A stretch of 64,000 nt of DNA from an uncultured Acidobacteriia bacterium (GCA_903851195.1 CAINNJ010000008.1:248001-312000); one strand, 5' to 3'; shown: positions 14,797-24,373, counted from the first letter of the stretch. Made by a program: numbers and translations. Notes: generated from the sequence alone by a model not told the origin.

Positions 14797-16764
14797 CTAC
14801 ACGGCTTCGCGGCTGGCTTCTTTGTAAGGCGTTTTCAGGTATTTGCCGACTTCGTCCTGCGCGCCTTGCGTGTTGTCGCGGGTGCGCTGCGCCTGGGTGT
14901 ATTCGTTGACGGCGCGTTCGCGCTGGCCGGAAATGTCGAAGATCTTGCCCAGGTAGATGTGGGTCCAGACTTCGGTCCATTTCGGCTGCAGATCGCCGTC
15001 AAACACCTGCCGGAATTCGTTGGCGGCCGACTGGTAGTTGTGCTGCAGGAAGAAGATTTCGGCGACGCGGTAGTGCGCCATCGAGCTGTTGCGCTGGGTG
15101 TCGAGCGCCTTCTGGTATTCCTTGAGCGCGTCGGCGAATTCGCTGACCTGAGCGAACTGCTCGCCGCGGCGGATGGCGACTTCGACGCGGACCTGCGGGC
15201 TCATGCGGAGCACTTTATTGCCGGGATCGATGGTGATTTTCTTTGGTTTGCCGAAGGTGTCGACGGAGAATTCCGAAGAAGTCCCCATGACTTCGATGCG
15301 TTTGTCTTCGGGGTTGCCTTCGGTCTCGATATGGAGATCGACGGGCATGCGGAAGGTGTCGAGATCCTGGGCGATTTTGCCCTGGACGCGGAAGCCTTTC
15401 TGCGTGCGGAAAATCGTGTATTCGAGTTTAAATTCGGGTGCGCCGTTCGATTCCACCCACTGGATGAAGAAGTAGCGGAGTTCCTCGCCCATAACGCTTT
15501 CGCAGGCCTTGCGGAAATCCTCGGTGGTGGCGGATTGCCAGGCTTTCTGTTCGAGGAAAAGCTTCAGACCTTTGAAGAATTTCTCGTCGCCCATGGTGCT
15601 GCGCAGCATCTGCATGACGACCGCGCCTTTGCTGGCGCTGAGCGCCCAGTATTCGGGGGAATAGTCTTCGAGGCGAGCGGTCTGGATCAGCGGCACGTTG
15701 TCGACGGTCAGGGCCGTGATGGCGGCGTCTTTCATGCGCTGGTCGAGCGCGGCGGCGCCCTTTTCTTTTTCCAGCCAGAGCGCTTCGGCGTAGAGGGCCA
15801 TGCCGTTTTCCAGCCACATGTGATTGCGATTGACGGGGGAAACATCCACCTGCCACCACTGGCGGGCGATCTGGTTGACCATGACGTTGGTGTTGACGTC
15901 TTTCACGATGGCGTGGGGCGCGAGGAAGAGGATGCCGGGGCCGCAGTAGCCGTTGGGCGCGCCATCGGCGGTTTCAACCACGGTGAGGTTCGCGTAGGGC
16001 GCGAGGCCGAAGACGCCGGTGAAGTGGGAGACGATCTGCGCGGCGGCCGCGCCGTAGGCGTTCGCGAAAGCGGCTTCCCCGCCCCGGAACCAGAGCGTGG
16101 TGGTGATGCCGTCGGTGTTGTTCTTTACGGGCTGGCCTTTCAGGACGGCGATGTCGCCGGGGAAGGACGGCTTGTTGAATTCGAAGGTGGAGACCGCGCC
16201 GCTGGTGGAACCGCTGCCGCTGCCGATGACCTGATAGCCGGCCGGCACGGTGATGTTCATCTTCGAGGTGAAACGGTCCGCCGTATAGCCGCTGACGGGG
16301 AACCAGCGCGAGGGGTAAAGCAGAAAGGTGGAGTCCGGGGAGATCTGGGCGAATTTGATGCCGTAAATGGGCGATTCTTCCTTGCCGGTGAGGCGGCCGT
16401 CATACGTGAAGGTGACCGAGACGGGCTGGCCTTTCGGGAGGCCCTGGGGGAAAGTGAGGCGGACGGTGTTCTCCTGCTGATTGCGGGCGCCGGAGATGGA
16501 CTGGCCGGCGCCATCCACGATCTTCGAGATATTGAGGTTGTTGTTGAGTTCGAAGGTCGCGGAATTGACCTGATCGTCCAGCGGAGTGAAGCGGACGGTC
16601 ACGCGCGCGGCGAGGGTCTGGGTGTCCGGATTCACCTGCGCGTCGATGACGTAGCTTTCCACGTCGATCCGGGACCGTCTCTCCTCGGAATTCTGCGCCA
16701 ACGCGCTTTGTCCGGCCAGCCCCGCGGCCAGCAGGACGCACCCTGCCACGATCGAAAATCTCAT
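14797..16764 (-). CDS. M1-family peptidase fold without catalytic residues (pseudo-peptidase)
   Basis: A 655-residue exported protein with the layout of M1 aminopeptidases: an N-terminal beta domain, a thermolysin-like domain and a helical C-terminal part with a TPR-like stretch (residues 540-640). The zinc signature is gone. Where active members have HExxH followed by QWW, this protein has NQIAR at 297-301 before QWW, and the third ligand Glu is Asn320. The GAMEN substrate loop reads GYCGPG, and the usual catalytic Tyr before KG is missing. Framework residues such as QWW and MWLENG are kept, so the loss is specific. The signal peptide ends ALA|Q. The start overlaps the lpxB stop. Confidence 0.88.
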   Translation of the reverse strand: MRFSIVAGCVLLAAGLAGQSALAQNSEERRSRIDVESYVIDAQVNPDTQTLAARVTVRFTPLDDQVNSATFELNNNLNISKIVDGAGQSISGARNQQENTVRLTFPQGLPKGQPVSVTFTYDGRLTGKEESPIYGIKFAQISPDSTFLLYPSRWFPVSGYTADRFTSKMNITVPAGYQVIGSGSGSTSGAVSTFEFNKPSFPGDIAVLKGQPVKNNTDGITTTLWFRGGEAAFANAYGAAAAQIVSHFTGVFGLAPYANLTVVETADGAPNGYCGPGILFLAPHAIVKDVNTNVMVNQIARQWWQVDVSPVNRNHMWLENGMALYAEALWLEKEKGAAALDQRMKDAAITALTVDNVPLIQTARLEDYSPEYWALSASKGAVVMQMLRSTMGDEKFFKGLKLFLEQKAWQSATTEDFRKACESVMGEELRYFFIQWVESNGAPEFKLEYTIFRTQKGFRVQGKIAQDLDTFRMPVDLHIETEGNPEDKRIEVMGTSSEFSVDTFGKPKKITIDPGNKVLRMSPQVRVEVAIRRGEQFAQVSEFADALKEYQKALDTQRNSSMAHYRVAEIFFLQHNYQSAANEFRQVFDGDLQPKWTEVWTHIYLGKIFDISGQRERAVNEYTQAQRTRDNTQGAQDEVGKYLKTPYKEASREAV

Positions 16765-17909
16765 TGCCTGAAAGCCTCCAGCACCCTAACCGATTCTTCC
16801 GCCGCGCGCTGCATGACATCGCCGTCCATGGCCAGACGTCCCGCCACGCGCGCCAGTTCCACTTTCATTTTGCCGCGTTCTTCCGCGTTGTCCAGCAGCC
16901 GCGTTGTTTCGGCCGCGAGACGCTCGCCGGTCATCTCACTCTGCATGAGTTCCGGGACCACTTTTCGTTCCGCGATCAGATTCACCATGGAATAAAACGG
17001 CACTTTCACGAGCACTTTTCCGATATTCCAGCTCAACCCGGTTACCCGGTAAAAAGTCACCATGGGCGCGCCCAGCAGGGCGGCTTCCACGGTAACGGTG
17101 CCGCTGGCCGCGAGGGCGACATCGCAAAACGCCATGGTTTCCCATGCCTCCCCGTCGATGGCGCGGATCTCGCTGCCCTCCAGCGGACCGGTAAAAAACT
17201 GTTCTCCACAGGTCGCGGAAGCCGGCAGGAGGAAGCTCAACGGGCGGCTGCGCGACAGAATCGCGGCCGCGCGCTTCAGCTCCGGGAGGTGTCGGAGGGC
17301 TTCACTCCGCCGGCTGCCCGGCAGGACCGCAATTAAAGGACGGTCGGGAGGAATATTGTGTTTCCGGAAAAACTCGTCGCGGGTGAGGCGGGCGCGGACT
17401 TTGCCGGCGAGAGGGTGGCCGATATAACGGACGGGAACCTGGTGTTTCCGGAAAAAGGCTTCTTCGAAGGGGAAGATGCAGAGAAGCTGGTCGATGATGC
17501 GCCGCATGGTTTTGACCCGGCCCTGCCGCCACGCCCAGACCTGGGGGGCGACCAGGTAGACGACGGGGACGCCCTGTTTTTTGAGTCTGGCGGCGACGCG
17601 GAAGTGGAAATCGGGCGAGTCGGTGAGGATGGCGAGGGCGGGTTTGCGCGCCTGCGCGGCGGCGACGAGTTCCTGGAAGCGGCGCCAGATGCGCGGCAGG
17701 TGTTCGACGACCTCGATGAGTCCGACGACGGCGAGATCTTCGGTGCGGATGACGGCTTCGACGCCGGCGGCGCGCATTTTGGGGCCAGCGCAGCCGAAGA
17801 AGTGGCAATCGGGCCAGCGGGCGCGGAGATGGCCGACGAGTTCGGCGGCGTAATGGTCTCCGGAGGCCTCGCCGGCGGAGATCAGCACGGATTCGGGATG
17901 GTTCGCCAA
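16761..17909 (-). CDS. lpxB: Lipid-A-disaccharide synthase
   Basis: A GT-B fold glycosyltransferase of 382 residues that joins UDP-2,3-diacylglucosamine and lipid X to form the lipid A disaccharide at the inner membrane. Diagnostic motifs are ISAGEASGDHYAA near residue 10, DSPDFHFRVA, APQVWAWRQGR, VLPGSRRSE and LAASGTVTVEAAL. The full length is present. The start is TTG at 17909, which gives a sensible N-terminus only ten residues before the ISAGEASGD motif. Its stop overlaps the start of the pseudo-M1 gene (ATGA), so the two are co-translated. It shows the organism makes lipid A. Confidence 0.95.
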   Translation of the reverse strand: MANHPESVLISAGEASGDHYAAELVGHLRARWPDCHFFGCAGPKMRAAGVEAVIRTEDLAVVGLIEVVEHLPRIWRRFQELVAAAQARKPALAILTDSPDFHFRVAARLKKQGVPVVYLVAPQVWAWRQGRVKTMRRIIDQLLCIFPFEEAFFRKHQVPVRYIGHPLAGKVRARLTRDEFFRKHNIPPDRPLIAVLPGSRRSEALRHLPELKRAAAILSRSRPLSFLLPASATCGEQFFTGPLEGSEIRAIDGEAWETMAFCDVALAASGTVTVEAALLGAPMVTFYRVTGLSWNIGKVLVKVPFYSMVNLIAERKVVPELMQSEMTGERLAAETTRLLDNAEERGKMKVELARVAGRLAMDGDVMQRAAEESVRVLEAFRQ

Positions 17910-17989
17910 CCTACAGAGTAGCGTCTCCGGCGGGTCGGCCTGTTACAATCAAACCGATTCCCGTTTCACCACACGACCTTACATTGAAG

Positions 17990-18751
17990 ATGCCATCCTC
18001 CAACGGCCGTCCCCGCAGCACGGTTGACGAACTTGCGCGCCGTCTCCGGCCGGGCATGACCGCCCTGAATCCCCGCTTTTCCTGGCACGCGATCGTTCCG
18101 GTGCCCGAGGAAGATCTGCACCAGTATCTGAACGATCCGGTGGCGGCGCTGCCCCCGGCGGTGTGCGATTTGCTGCCGCGGATCGGCATTGTGCTTGCGC
18201 CGTATCTGGAGCGCGGCACGGCGAAAGGGCCGGTTTCGGTAGTGGACGAGAAGCCGGCGGAAGCGAAGCTGATTCTTTCCGCGCAGGTGACGAACGGCGA
18301 TTTCGCGACGCTGTTTTTTACCGTGAAGGGCGAGCAGGTCGCCGATTATCATTACTTTCTGTTCGATGAGATCGCGGCGATTGTGTCGGAACGGTGGCCG
18401 GCGGCGGTGCAGGAAGTCTGGCACGGCCTGCTGCGCGAGGAACTGAGCGCGGAAGTGCACGGCGAGGTGGATGAGCGGAGCTGGCAGGCGAAGCAGACTC
18501 TGCTGCGGCGTCCGCTGGCGTCGAGGAAAGACGGGAAGCCGTTTCGGGATTACGCGCGGGAGTCGTTCCGCGACACGATGACGCTGCTGCTGCACGGCAT
18601 CTGTTGCGATATTGATGTGGAGACCGGGCCCCGGCAGATTCCCAGCCGGTTTCTGCGGAAGCGGCTGGAAGCGCTGAAGGCGCTGTTTCCGCCGCCTGAG
18701 GGGCACGCGGTTTTCCCGGAAGATCTGCCGCAGAAGCAGACTTTGGTGTAA
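17990..18751 (+). CDS. Conserved hypothetical protein
   Basis: A soluble protein of about 253 residues that I do not recognise. It has no signal peptide or membrane segment, is rich in charged residues, and contains blocks such as HYFLFDEIAAIVSERWP and FRDTMTLLLHGICCDIDVE. The ATG at 17990 is preferred to the TTG two codons upstream. It lies divergent from lpxB and 21 bases before the MaoC-like gene, so the two plus-strand genes probably form an operon. Context suggests a housekeeping role but gives no specific function. Confidence 0.7.
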   Translation: MPSSNGRPRSTVDELARRLRPGMTALNPRFSWHAIVPVPEEDLHQYLNDPVAALPPAVCDLLPRIGIVLAPYLERGTAKGPVSVVDEKPAEAKLILSAQVTNGDFATLFFTVKGEQVADYHYFLFDEIAAIVSERWPAAVQEVWHGLLREELSAEVHGEVDERSWQAKQTLLRRPLASRKDGKPFRDYARESFRDTMTLLLHGICCDIDVETGPRQIPSRFLRKRLEALKALFPPPEGHAVFPEDLPQKQTLV

Positions 18752-18772
18752 CAGAGATGCGGGTTTAAAGAG

Positions 18773-19222
18773 ATGCGCTACCTCGAAGATTTCGTGGTCG
18801 GCGAGATTTTGCGGACACCCTCCGCGGCGATGCCGGAAGAGGAAACGCTGGCATTTGCGGCGAAGTACGATCCGCAGGCGATGCACCTCGACCACGAGGC
18901 GGCGCTGGAGGGGCCACTGGGCGGTATCTCGGCCAGCGGTTGGCACACGGCGGCGGTGGTGATGCGGCTGATTGTGGAGGCGGATGTTCTGCTGGGCGGT
19001 CCGATTCTGGGGCTGGGCGTGGAAGAACTGAACTGGCCCGCGCCGACGCGTCCGGGAGATGTGATCAGCGCGGATCTGGAGACGGTTTCGATCACGCCGT
19101 CGCGTTCGCGGCCGACCCATGGGGTGGTACGAATCCGGGTGACGGCGCGAAATCAGGACGGGGCGACGGTTTTGACGATGACGCCGAAGCTGTGGGTGGC
19201 GCGACGTCCGGAACAGAGCTGA
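18773..19222 (+). CDS. MaoC-like hotdog-fold hydratase
   Basis: A 149-residue single-hotdog protein of the MaoC dehydratase family, which hydrates enoyl-CoA thioesters. It begins RYLEDFVVGEI, has DPQAMHLDHEAA, which supplies the Asp and His of the active site, and then SGWHTAAVVMRL and the GLGVEELNWPAPTRPGDVI block. The full length of the family is present. It follows an unknown gene by 21 bases and ends at a hairpin terminator. The natural substrate cannot be deduced. Confidence 0.88.
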   Translation: MRYLEDFVVGEILRTPSAAMPEEETLAFAAKYDPQAMHLDHEAALEGPLGGISASGWHTAAVVMRLIVEADVLLGGPILGLGVEELNWPAPTRPGDVISADLETVSITPSRSRPTHGVVRIRVTARNQDGATVLTMTPKLWVARRPEQS

Positions 19223-19238
19223 CGGGCAGACGGGAAGA

Positions 19239-19260
19239 GAGGGCGGGATGAACCGCCCTC
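19239..19260. terminator. Bidirectional terminator hairpin
   Basis: A perfect eight-base stem (GAGGGCGG with CCGCCCTC) around a GATGAA loop lies between two convergent genes, 17 bases after the MaoC stop and nine bases from the PEP-CTERM stop. No long T-run follows, so its strength is uncertain. Confidence 0.6.
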
Positions 19261-19268
19261 CGGGTTGA

Positions 19269-20282
19269 TTATTTCCTGCGACGCCGGAATGCGAGGGCGG
19301 CGAGTCCCGCGCCGAACAGCATGCCGAGGGTGCCGGGTTCCGGGGTGGCAGCCGCCACGCCGATGCTGCAGCCCGGACCACACGAGAGCCGCTGAACACT
19401 TTCCACCTGGGAAATAAAGAGCGTGCCGTTATTGGTGTCGGGAGAGACGAAATCGCCCCGGGAACCGCCATCGGCGATGATGACGAACTGATTCGGGTCG
19501 CCATCCGCTTTCGTCGGATCGAGCAAACCGAGTGTGCCGTCGTTGTTGTTCACGACAATGTCGCCATTCAGCGGGCCGCCGATGATGACGCCGGTTCCGT
19601 CCGGGCTGTGGCCGGTGAAATAAGTGTGAGTCAGCGAGCCATCCGCGATGGAGTAACTCTGAATAACTCCGCCGTTTTCGACGAAGGCCGTGGCACCGTC
19701 GGGGGATACGGACACGCCGTCGGGATACAGGCCGTTGTTGATCACGCGGTAAGTTCCGGCAAGGGGATCTATATCGACGAGGCCCTGGTTGCTGGCGCCG
19801 ATCAGGTGGCCGTTGACCGGATTGCCCCAGAGTCCCAGATAGCCGTAAAGGTTGTCGGCCTGGAGATTCGGGATAGGGGTGAAGGAGCCGTCACTGGCGA
19901 AGTGCTCATAGATGCCGCCAAAAGCCTGGGCGCCGTACACCTCGCCGCCCGCGGTCGCCATGGCCCAGTTGCAGTTGCCGGTCTGGCAGGCGTAAGGGAT
20001 GGAGCTGACGGCGTCGCCGAGGGTCTGGTTATCCGCGTCGTTGAAGACGTAGATTGTGCCGTTGCCGACGCTGCCGGTGATGACCTTGCCGCCGGCCGTG
20101 ATGCCCTGGGCGAGGGGCCCGTAGTTACCGAGGTTGTAGCCATTCACAAAGGTAGTTAGTGTGAGTCCCAGGCTGGTCCCTTCCGGTGTCAGAGTAAGGG
20201 GCAAGGCATAGGACGGAGCGGCGAAGGAGAGTAAAGCCAGGCCACCGATGAGCACGGTGGCTCCGGAAAGAAAGCGCGTCAT
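19269..20282 (-). CDS. PEP-CTERM protein with a beta-propeller-like body
   Basis: A 337-residue exported protein. A signal peptide covers about residues 1-26 (ending SYA). The C-terminus has the PEPG motif, a hydrophobic segment (LGMLFGAGLAALAF) and RRRRK, a complete exosortase sorting signal. Residues 40-300 contain repeated stretches such as GNGTIYVFNDADN, LVDIDPLAGTYRVI, VSPDGATAFVENGG and LGLLDPTKADGDP, which look like blades of an NHL/SMP-type propeller. It is unrelated in its body to the other PEP-CTERM protein in the window. A ribosome binding site (AGGAGG) precedes the ATG. No enzyme residues can be assigned. Confidence 0.86.
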   Translation of the reverse strand: MTRFLSGATVLIGGLALLSFAAPSYALPLTLTPEGTSLGLTLTTFVNGYNLGNYGPLAQGITAGGKVITGSVGNGTIYVFNDADNQTLGDAVSSIPYACQTGNCNWAMATAGGEVYGAQAFGGIYEHFASDGSFTPIPNLQADNLYGYLGLWGNPVNGHLIGASNQGLVDIDPLAGTYRVINNGLYPDGVSVSPDGATAFVENGGVIQSYSIADGSLTHTYFTGHSPDGTGVIIGGPLNGDIVVNNNDGTLGLLDPTKADGDPNQFVIIADGGSRGDFVSPDTNNGTLFISQVESVQRLSCGPGCSIGVAAATPEPGTLGMLFGAGLAALAFRRRRK

Positions 20283-20466
20283 GATTCCTCCTGAGTTGCC
20301 CGGAAGGTAAGTGGCTCCGGGTCAAGATTCTTTTCCATGTTATCGGTGTGATTTGTTACTCAACAGGGCTAATCCCCGGAATCCGGTACTGGCTGGTAAC
20401 GTTCGGTTCGGGGAGAATGGGTTGATGCCGGCGTGCAATCGGCCAGGCAATTGCAGATTGGGGCTT

Positions 20467-20715
20467 ATGAATTCCAACCGGTTCGAGAGCAGCCGCATTG
20501 CGGACGGAATGATGGCGAGAGGCGCGCAGCATGCGGGCGCGGCGCTGGATCCGCAGATAGAAGCCTATATTACGGAGTTAAAGTCGAAGATACCGGCGGA
20601 AGATCATTGGACCATCGACGCACGGGTGCAGGCGCTGCTGGACGATCCGGATGTGACACCGCATGAGGTGACGGAGATTCTGGGCAAAGAATTCAACCCG
20701 GCGCCGAATTCCTGA
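20467..20715 (+). CDS. Small soluble protein of unknown function
   Basis: An 82-residue protein, start at ATG 20467 chosen because upstream in-frame sequence does not look coding. It is polar and predicted helical, with a patch IPAEDHWTIDARVQALLDDP in the middle. The ribosome binding site is weak. It lies 11 bases before another small open frame, so the two may be co-transcribed. No family recognised. Confidence 0.5.
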   Translation: MNSNRFESSRIADGMMARGAQHAGAALDPQIEAYITELKSKIPAEDHWTIDARVQALLDDPDVTPHEVTEILGKEFNPAPNS

Positions 20716-20726
20716 TCGGAACGAGT

Positions 20727-20900
20727 ATGGAACCTCTCGACATCGACGAGATCGCCGCGATCGACTACCCGGAAGATGCTGCCGGCGCTTCCGAAACTGC
20801 CACCATTACTTTCAAGGATGGTTCGACGAGAACTTACAGCGGCGCCGAGCATCCGGAAGTGTTTGCGCTGCTGAATCACTGGACGCCGCCCACTGCCTGA
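20727..20900 (+). CDS. 57-residue acidic protein
   Basis: A short reading frame starting at ATG 20727, encoding an acidic protein with the segment ATITFKDGSTRTYSGAEHPE, which looks like two beta strands, and an end LLNHWTPPTA. The codon pattern matches neighbouring genes and it follows another small gene by 11 bases. It lies 43 bases before the hexapeptide transferase. Function unknown; it could be a small ligand-binding or structural protein. Confidence 0.5.
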   Translation: MEPLDIDEIAAIDYPEDAAGASETATITFKDGSTRTYSGAEHPEVFALLNHWTPPTA

Positions 20901-20943
20901 GCCGGCCCAGTCCGCGCAACCGCGCCGCATTCCCCCCGCGTCG

Positions 20944-21642
20944 ATGGCGGTAGCCGGAAGTGTGATTGCGCTTTCGTTACTGGCTGGGGCAATGGCGGCA
21001 AGGAAGGCGGCGGGCTTGGGAAGTCCGGTTCAGGTCCTGGCAGCCCTGCTCGCGTTTTATGCGGCGGCGATCTTCGGTTACCGGATCCTGCTGCGGAGCT
21101 TTCCTTTGCGGGAAGGGGCAGTGGAGGCAGGCCGGACGGCGTTCGCGTATTGCACGTACATGCTGCTCAACATCTTCGTCTTCTTTCCGGTGATGCAGAG
21201 CAGTTTCCCGATGCCGTTTCCGTTCCGCCGCCTGTTCTATGTGCTGCTGGGCATGCGCGTGGGGCGGAATACGCACTTCCCCGGGATTGTGATGGACCCG
21301 CCTCTGGTGGAGTTCGGAGACGACGTGGTAATCGGATTCGAAGCGGTGTTTTCGGCGCACGTGGCGGAAGGGGAGAGATTTTCCCTGATGCGAGTGCGCA
21401 TCGGCAGCCGGGCGACGGTTGGCGCGCGGGCGATTGTGATGCCGGGCGTAACGATCGGCGAAGGCGCGGTGGTGGCGGCGGGCGCGGTGGTTCTGAAGGG
21501 GACGAACATCGGGCCCGGCGAGTTTTGGGGAGGTGTGCCGGCGCGGTGTCTGCGGGGGGCGCCCCAGGGCGAGATCGACGAAGCGAGCGGTTTACCGCTG
21601 GCTCGCCTCACCGGCCGCGACTTTCCGGTTAAAGTCGGATGA
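20944..21642 (+). CDS. Membrane-anchored hexapeptide-repeat acyltransferase
   Basis: A 232-residue protein. Three hydrophobic stretches (residues 5-20, 28-48, 66-84) precede a left-handed beta-helix built from hexapeptide repeats (VEFGDDVVIG, VRIGSRATVGARAIVMPGV, IGEGAVVAAGAVVLKGTNIG, ending FWGGVPAR). This is the layout of bacterial O-acetyl or serine-acetyltransferase-like enzymes that modify sugars or other acceptors. The catalytic His is plausibly the one in AHVAEGE. The acceptor is unknown. Its 3' end overlaps the convergent DinB-like gene by 51 bases. Confidence 0.8.
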   Translation: MAVAGSVIALSLLAGAMAARKAAGLGSPVQVLAALLAFYAAAIFGYRILLRSFPLREGAVEAGRTAFAYCTYMLLNIFVFFPVMQSSFPMPFPFRRLFYVLLGMRVGRNTHFPGIVMDPPLVEFGDDVVIGFEAVFSAHVAEGERFSLMRVRIGSRATVGARAIVMPGVTIGEGAVVAAGAVVLKGTNIGPGEFWGGVPARCLRGAPQGEIDEASGLPLARLTGRDFPVKVG

Positions 21643-22140
21643 CTTATTCTTCGGTACGGTGAGTGCAATCCAGTGCTCACCGGAGTATTGTTTCGCGAGT
21701 AAGACAATCTGGCCGACATGGTACGGATAATGACTGAGTTGACGGTTGATTGCCTGCAGGACGGAATGGGCTTCGCCGCGGATTGTCACGGTGCGGGCGA
21801 GGTCCTCTTCGGAAAGCGGCTCCAGCGCGGCGAACAGTGTATTCCAGCCTTGTTCCCACATTTCGAGCAGCGCTTCGCGGGTTTCCGGGGGATCGACGAA
21901 CTCGGTGTCGCGGTTGCGGTCCGGCTTTTCGCCGTCGGTGGTCAGAAAGTCGGTCCAGCGGCTGCGCATATTGCCGGCCATGTGTTTGACGATGACCGCG
22001 ATGGAGTTCGATTCCTGACCAGGAGAAGAGAATAACGCCGGATCGGGCACCTGCCCGATGGCGCGCTCGGCAAGCGCTTTGTAGTAGCGAAACAGCGAGA
22101 GGGAATCCTCCAGACAGGATGTTGTAAACTTCAGTGCCAT
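21592..22140 (-). CDS. DinB-superfamily protein (DUF1572)
   Basis: A 182-residue protein of the DinB four-helix fold, DUF1572 type. The start ATG 22140 gives the N-terminus MALKFTTSCLEDSLSLFRYY typical of the family. Conserved blocks are IAVIVKHMAGNMRSRWTDFL, containing the first metal His, GEAHSVLQAINRQLSHYPYH with further His residues, and VGQIVLLAKQY. Members bind a divalent metal and are thought to act in thiol-transfer chemistry. The gene overlaps the acyltransferase tail-to-tail. Confidence 0.85.
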   Translation of the reverse strand: MALKFTTSCLEDSLSLFRYYKALAERAIGQVPDPALFSSPGQESNSIAVIVKHMAGNMRSRWTDFLTTDGEKPDRNRDTEFVDPPETREALLEMWEQGWNTLFAALEPLSEEDLARTVTIRGEAHSVLQAINRQLSHYPYHVGQIVLLAKQYSGEHWIALTVPKNKSSDFNRKVAAGEASQR

Positions 22141-22243
22141 GCATTTATCGTAAGGCTGGCGGAAGCGTGTGTCAGTTTGGGCAGAGCCCCCAAAAATCCG
22201 CTCCTGCCCGATAGAATAGAGACTCACCGGAACGGAGAACAAT

Positions 22244-24373
22244 TTGCCCACTCTTGAAACTACAGATCTTGAAACCCTGGCCATCAATACGATTCGCATC
22301 CTTTCGGCCGATTCCGTTCAGAATGCGAATTCGGGCCATCCGGGTATGCCAATGGGCGCCGCCGCCATGGCGTACACGCTCTGGACGAAGTTCCTGAAAC
22401 ATAACCCGACGGACCCGTCATGGTTCGATCGCGACCGTTTCATCCTGTCGGCCGGCCACGGCTCGATGCTGCATTACAGCCTTCTCCATCTCACCGGCTA
22501 CAATGTCCCGCTCGACGAACTGAAGCATTTCCGGCAGTGGGGAAGCCGCACGCCGGGTCACCCGGAGCGCAACCATACCGAAGGCATCGAAGTTGCGACG
22601 GGGCCGCTGGGACAGGGCTTCGGCAACGCGGTCGGGATGGCGATCGCCGAAGCGTGGCTCGCGGCGAAGTACAACAAGCCGGGCCACACGGTGATCGATC
22701 ACCACACCTACACCATCTGCGGCGACGGATGCCTGATGGAAGGCGTCACGCAGGAAGCGGCCTCGCTGGCGGGACACCTGAAGCTGGGCAAGCTGATCGT
22801 GCTTTACGATGACAACCACATTACGCTGGCCGGCAGCACGCCGCTTTCCTTCACGGAAGATGTCGCGATGCGCTTCGACGCGTACGGATGGCAGACGATC
22901 ACGGTGGAAGACGGCAACGACGTGGCTGCCATCGCGAGCGCGATTGAAGCCGCGAAGGGCGACACGGAACGCCCGTCCCTGCTGCTGATCAAAACGCACA
23001 TCGGCTTCGGCAGCCCGAAGAAGCACGACAATTTCAGCGCGCACGGCAATCCGCTGGGCGAGGACGAACTGCTCGCGACCAAGAAGGCGCTGGGCTGGCC
23101 TTCGACTGAGAAGTTTTATCTGCCGGAAGAAGCGCTGGCGTTGTTCCGCGAGGCGATTCCGGCGGGCAACAAGGCGCGCGACGAGTGGAAAGCGCGCGTG
23201 GAAGCCTATAAAGCCGCGTTCCCGGCGGAAGGCGCGGAGTTCGAGCAGACGATTCTGGGCAAGTTGCCGGCCGAGTGGAATGCCGATCTGCCGAAGTGGA
23301 AGCCCGGCGATAAAGCCATCGCGACGCGCGTGGCCGGCGGCGAGGTGATGAATGCGCTGGCGAAAAAGATTCCCAATCTCATCGGCGGTTCTGCCGATCT
23401 GAATCCTTCCACCAACACGGCGCTCAAGGGCATGGGCGATTTCCAGCCCGAAAGCCAGGGCAGCGGGGAAACGCAGGGCGCGGTGGGCGGCGGCTGGAGT
23501 TTCGCGGGCCGCAACGTCGCGTTCGGCGTTCGGGAACACGCGATGGGGTCGGCGGTCAACGGCATGGCGGCGCACGGCGGCGTGCTGCCGTTCAGCGCGA
23601 CGTTCTTCGTGTTCTCGGACTACATGAAGCCGGCGCTCCGGCTGGGCGCGCTGATGAAGATTCAGGCGTTTTATGTCTTCACGCACGACAGTATCGCGGT
23701 GGGTGAAGACGGACCGACGCATGAGCCGGTGGAACAGCTGGCGGGTGTGCGGTCGATTCCGGACCTGGTGGTGCTGCGGCCGGCCGACGCCAATGAAACG
23801 GCGGAGAGCTGGGCGTTTGCGTTGCAGCACAAAGAGGGTCCCACTCTGTTCGTGCTCAGCCGGCAGAATATTCCGCATCTGGATCGTTCGAAGGCGGTGA
23901 ATCCCGACGTTTCGAAGGGCGCGTATATTCTTGCGGAGGCGGAGGGCGGCACGCCGGATGTGATCCTGATCGGCACGGGCAGCGAAGTCGGGCTGTGCGT
24001 GAAGGCGCAGGAAAAGCTGGCGAGCTACGGCGTGAAAGCGCGCGTGGTGAGCATGCCCGGCATGAGCCTGTTCGAGAAGCAGGACGCGGCTTACCGCGAG
24101 AGCGTGCTGCCGAAGGCGATCAAAAAGCGCGTGACAGTGGAAGCGGGAACGACCTTCGGCTGGGACCGCTGGGCCGGGGATGAAGGGCATATGATCGGCC
24201 TCGACCGGTATGGCGCTTCGGCTCCCGGGGACATTGTGATGAAGAACCTGGGATTCACGGTGGGGGCGGTGGCTTCGGCGGCTCTGCGGATGATGGGCAA
24301 GGACGCGGAAGCGAAGATCGAGGAAGCTTCCGACGAGACAGCATTCGCCGGGCCGACGCTGCACCACGCGTAG
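22244..24373 (+). CDS. tkt: Transketolase
   Basis: A 709-residue thiamine-diphosphate enzyme of the non-oxidative pentose phosphate pathway. Visible landmarks are [20 protein letters not shown] near the N-terminus, [15 protein letters not shown], the ThDP motif [23 protein letters not shown], the second-domain stretch [20 protein letters not shown] and [10 protein letters not shown], and [18 protein letters not shown], all at normal spacing. The length is slightly above the usual 660-690. TTG 22244 follows a GGAG sequence. A very strong terminator follows, shared with the convergent esterase gene. Confidence 0.97.
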   Translation: MPTLETTDLETLAINTIRILSADSVQNANSGHPGMPMGAAAMAYTLWTKFLKHNPTDPSWFDRDRFILSAGHGSMLHYSLLHLTGYNVPLDELKHFRQWGSRTPGHPERNHTEGIEVATGPLGQGFGNAVGMAIAEAWLAAKYNKPGHTVIDHHTYTICGDGCLMEGVTQEAASLAGHLKLGKLIVLYDDNHITLAGSTPLSFTEDVAMRFDAYGWQTITVEDGNDVAAIASAIEAAKGDTERPSLLLIKTHIGFGSPKKHDNFSAHGNPLGEDELLATKKALGWPSTEKFYLPEEALALFREAIPAGNKARDEWKARVEAYKAAFPAEGAEFEQTILGKLPAEWNADLPKWKPGDKAIATRVAGGEVMNALAKKIPNLIGGSADLNPSTNTALKGMGDFQPESQGSGETQGAVGGGWSFAGRNVAFGVREHAMGSAVNGMAAHGGVLPFSATFFVFSDYMKPALRLGALMKIQAFYVFTHDSIAVGEDGPTHEPVEQLAGVRSIPDLVVLRPADANETAESWAFALQHKEGPTLFVLSRQNIPHLDRSKAVNPDVSKGAYILAEAEGGTPDVILIGTGSEVGLCVKAQEKLASYGVKARVVSMPGMSLFEKQDAAYRESVLPKAIKKRVTVEAGTTFGWDRWAGDEGHMIGLDRYGASAPGDIVMKNLGFTVGAVASAALRMMGKDAEAKIEEASDETAFAGPTLHHA

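Noticed and set aside
14866-16995. A 709-codon plus-strand frame opposite the pseudo-M1 gene
   Set aside because: Considered because the M1-like protein lacks catalytic residues and might be a non-coding strand, but the minus-strand product has a signal peptide and a full M1 framework, while the plus-strand product has no homology features.
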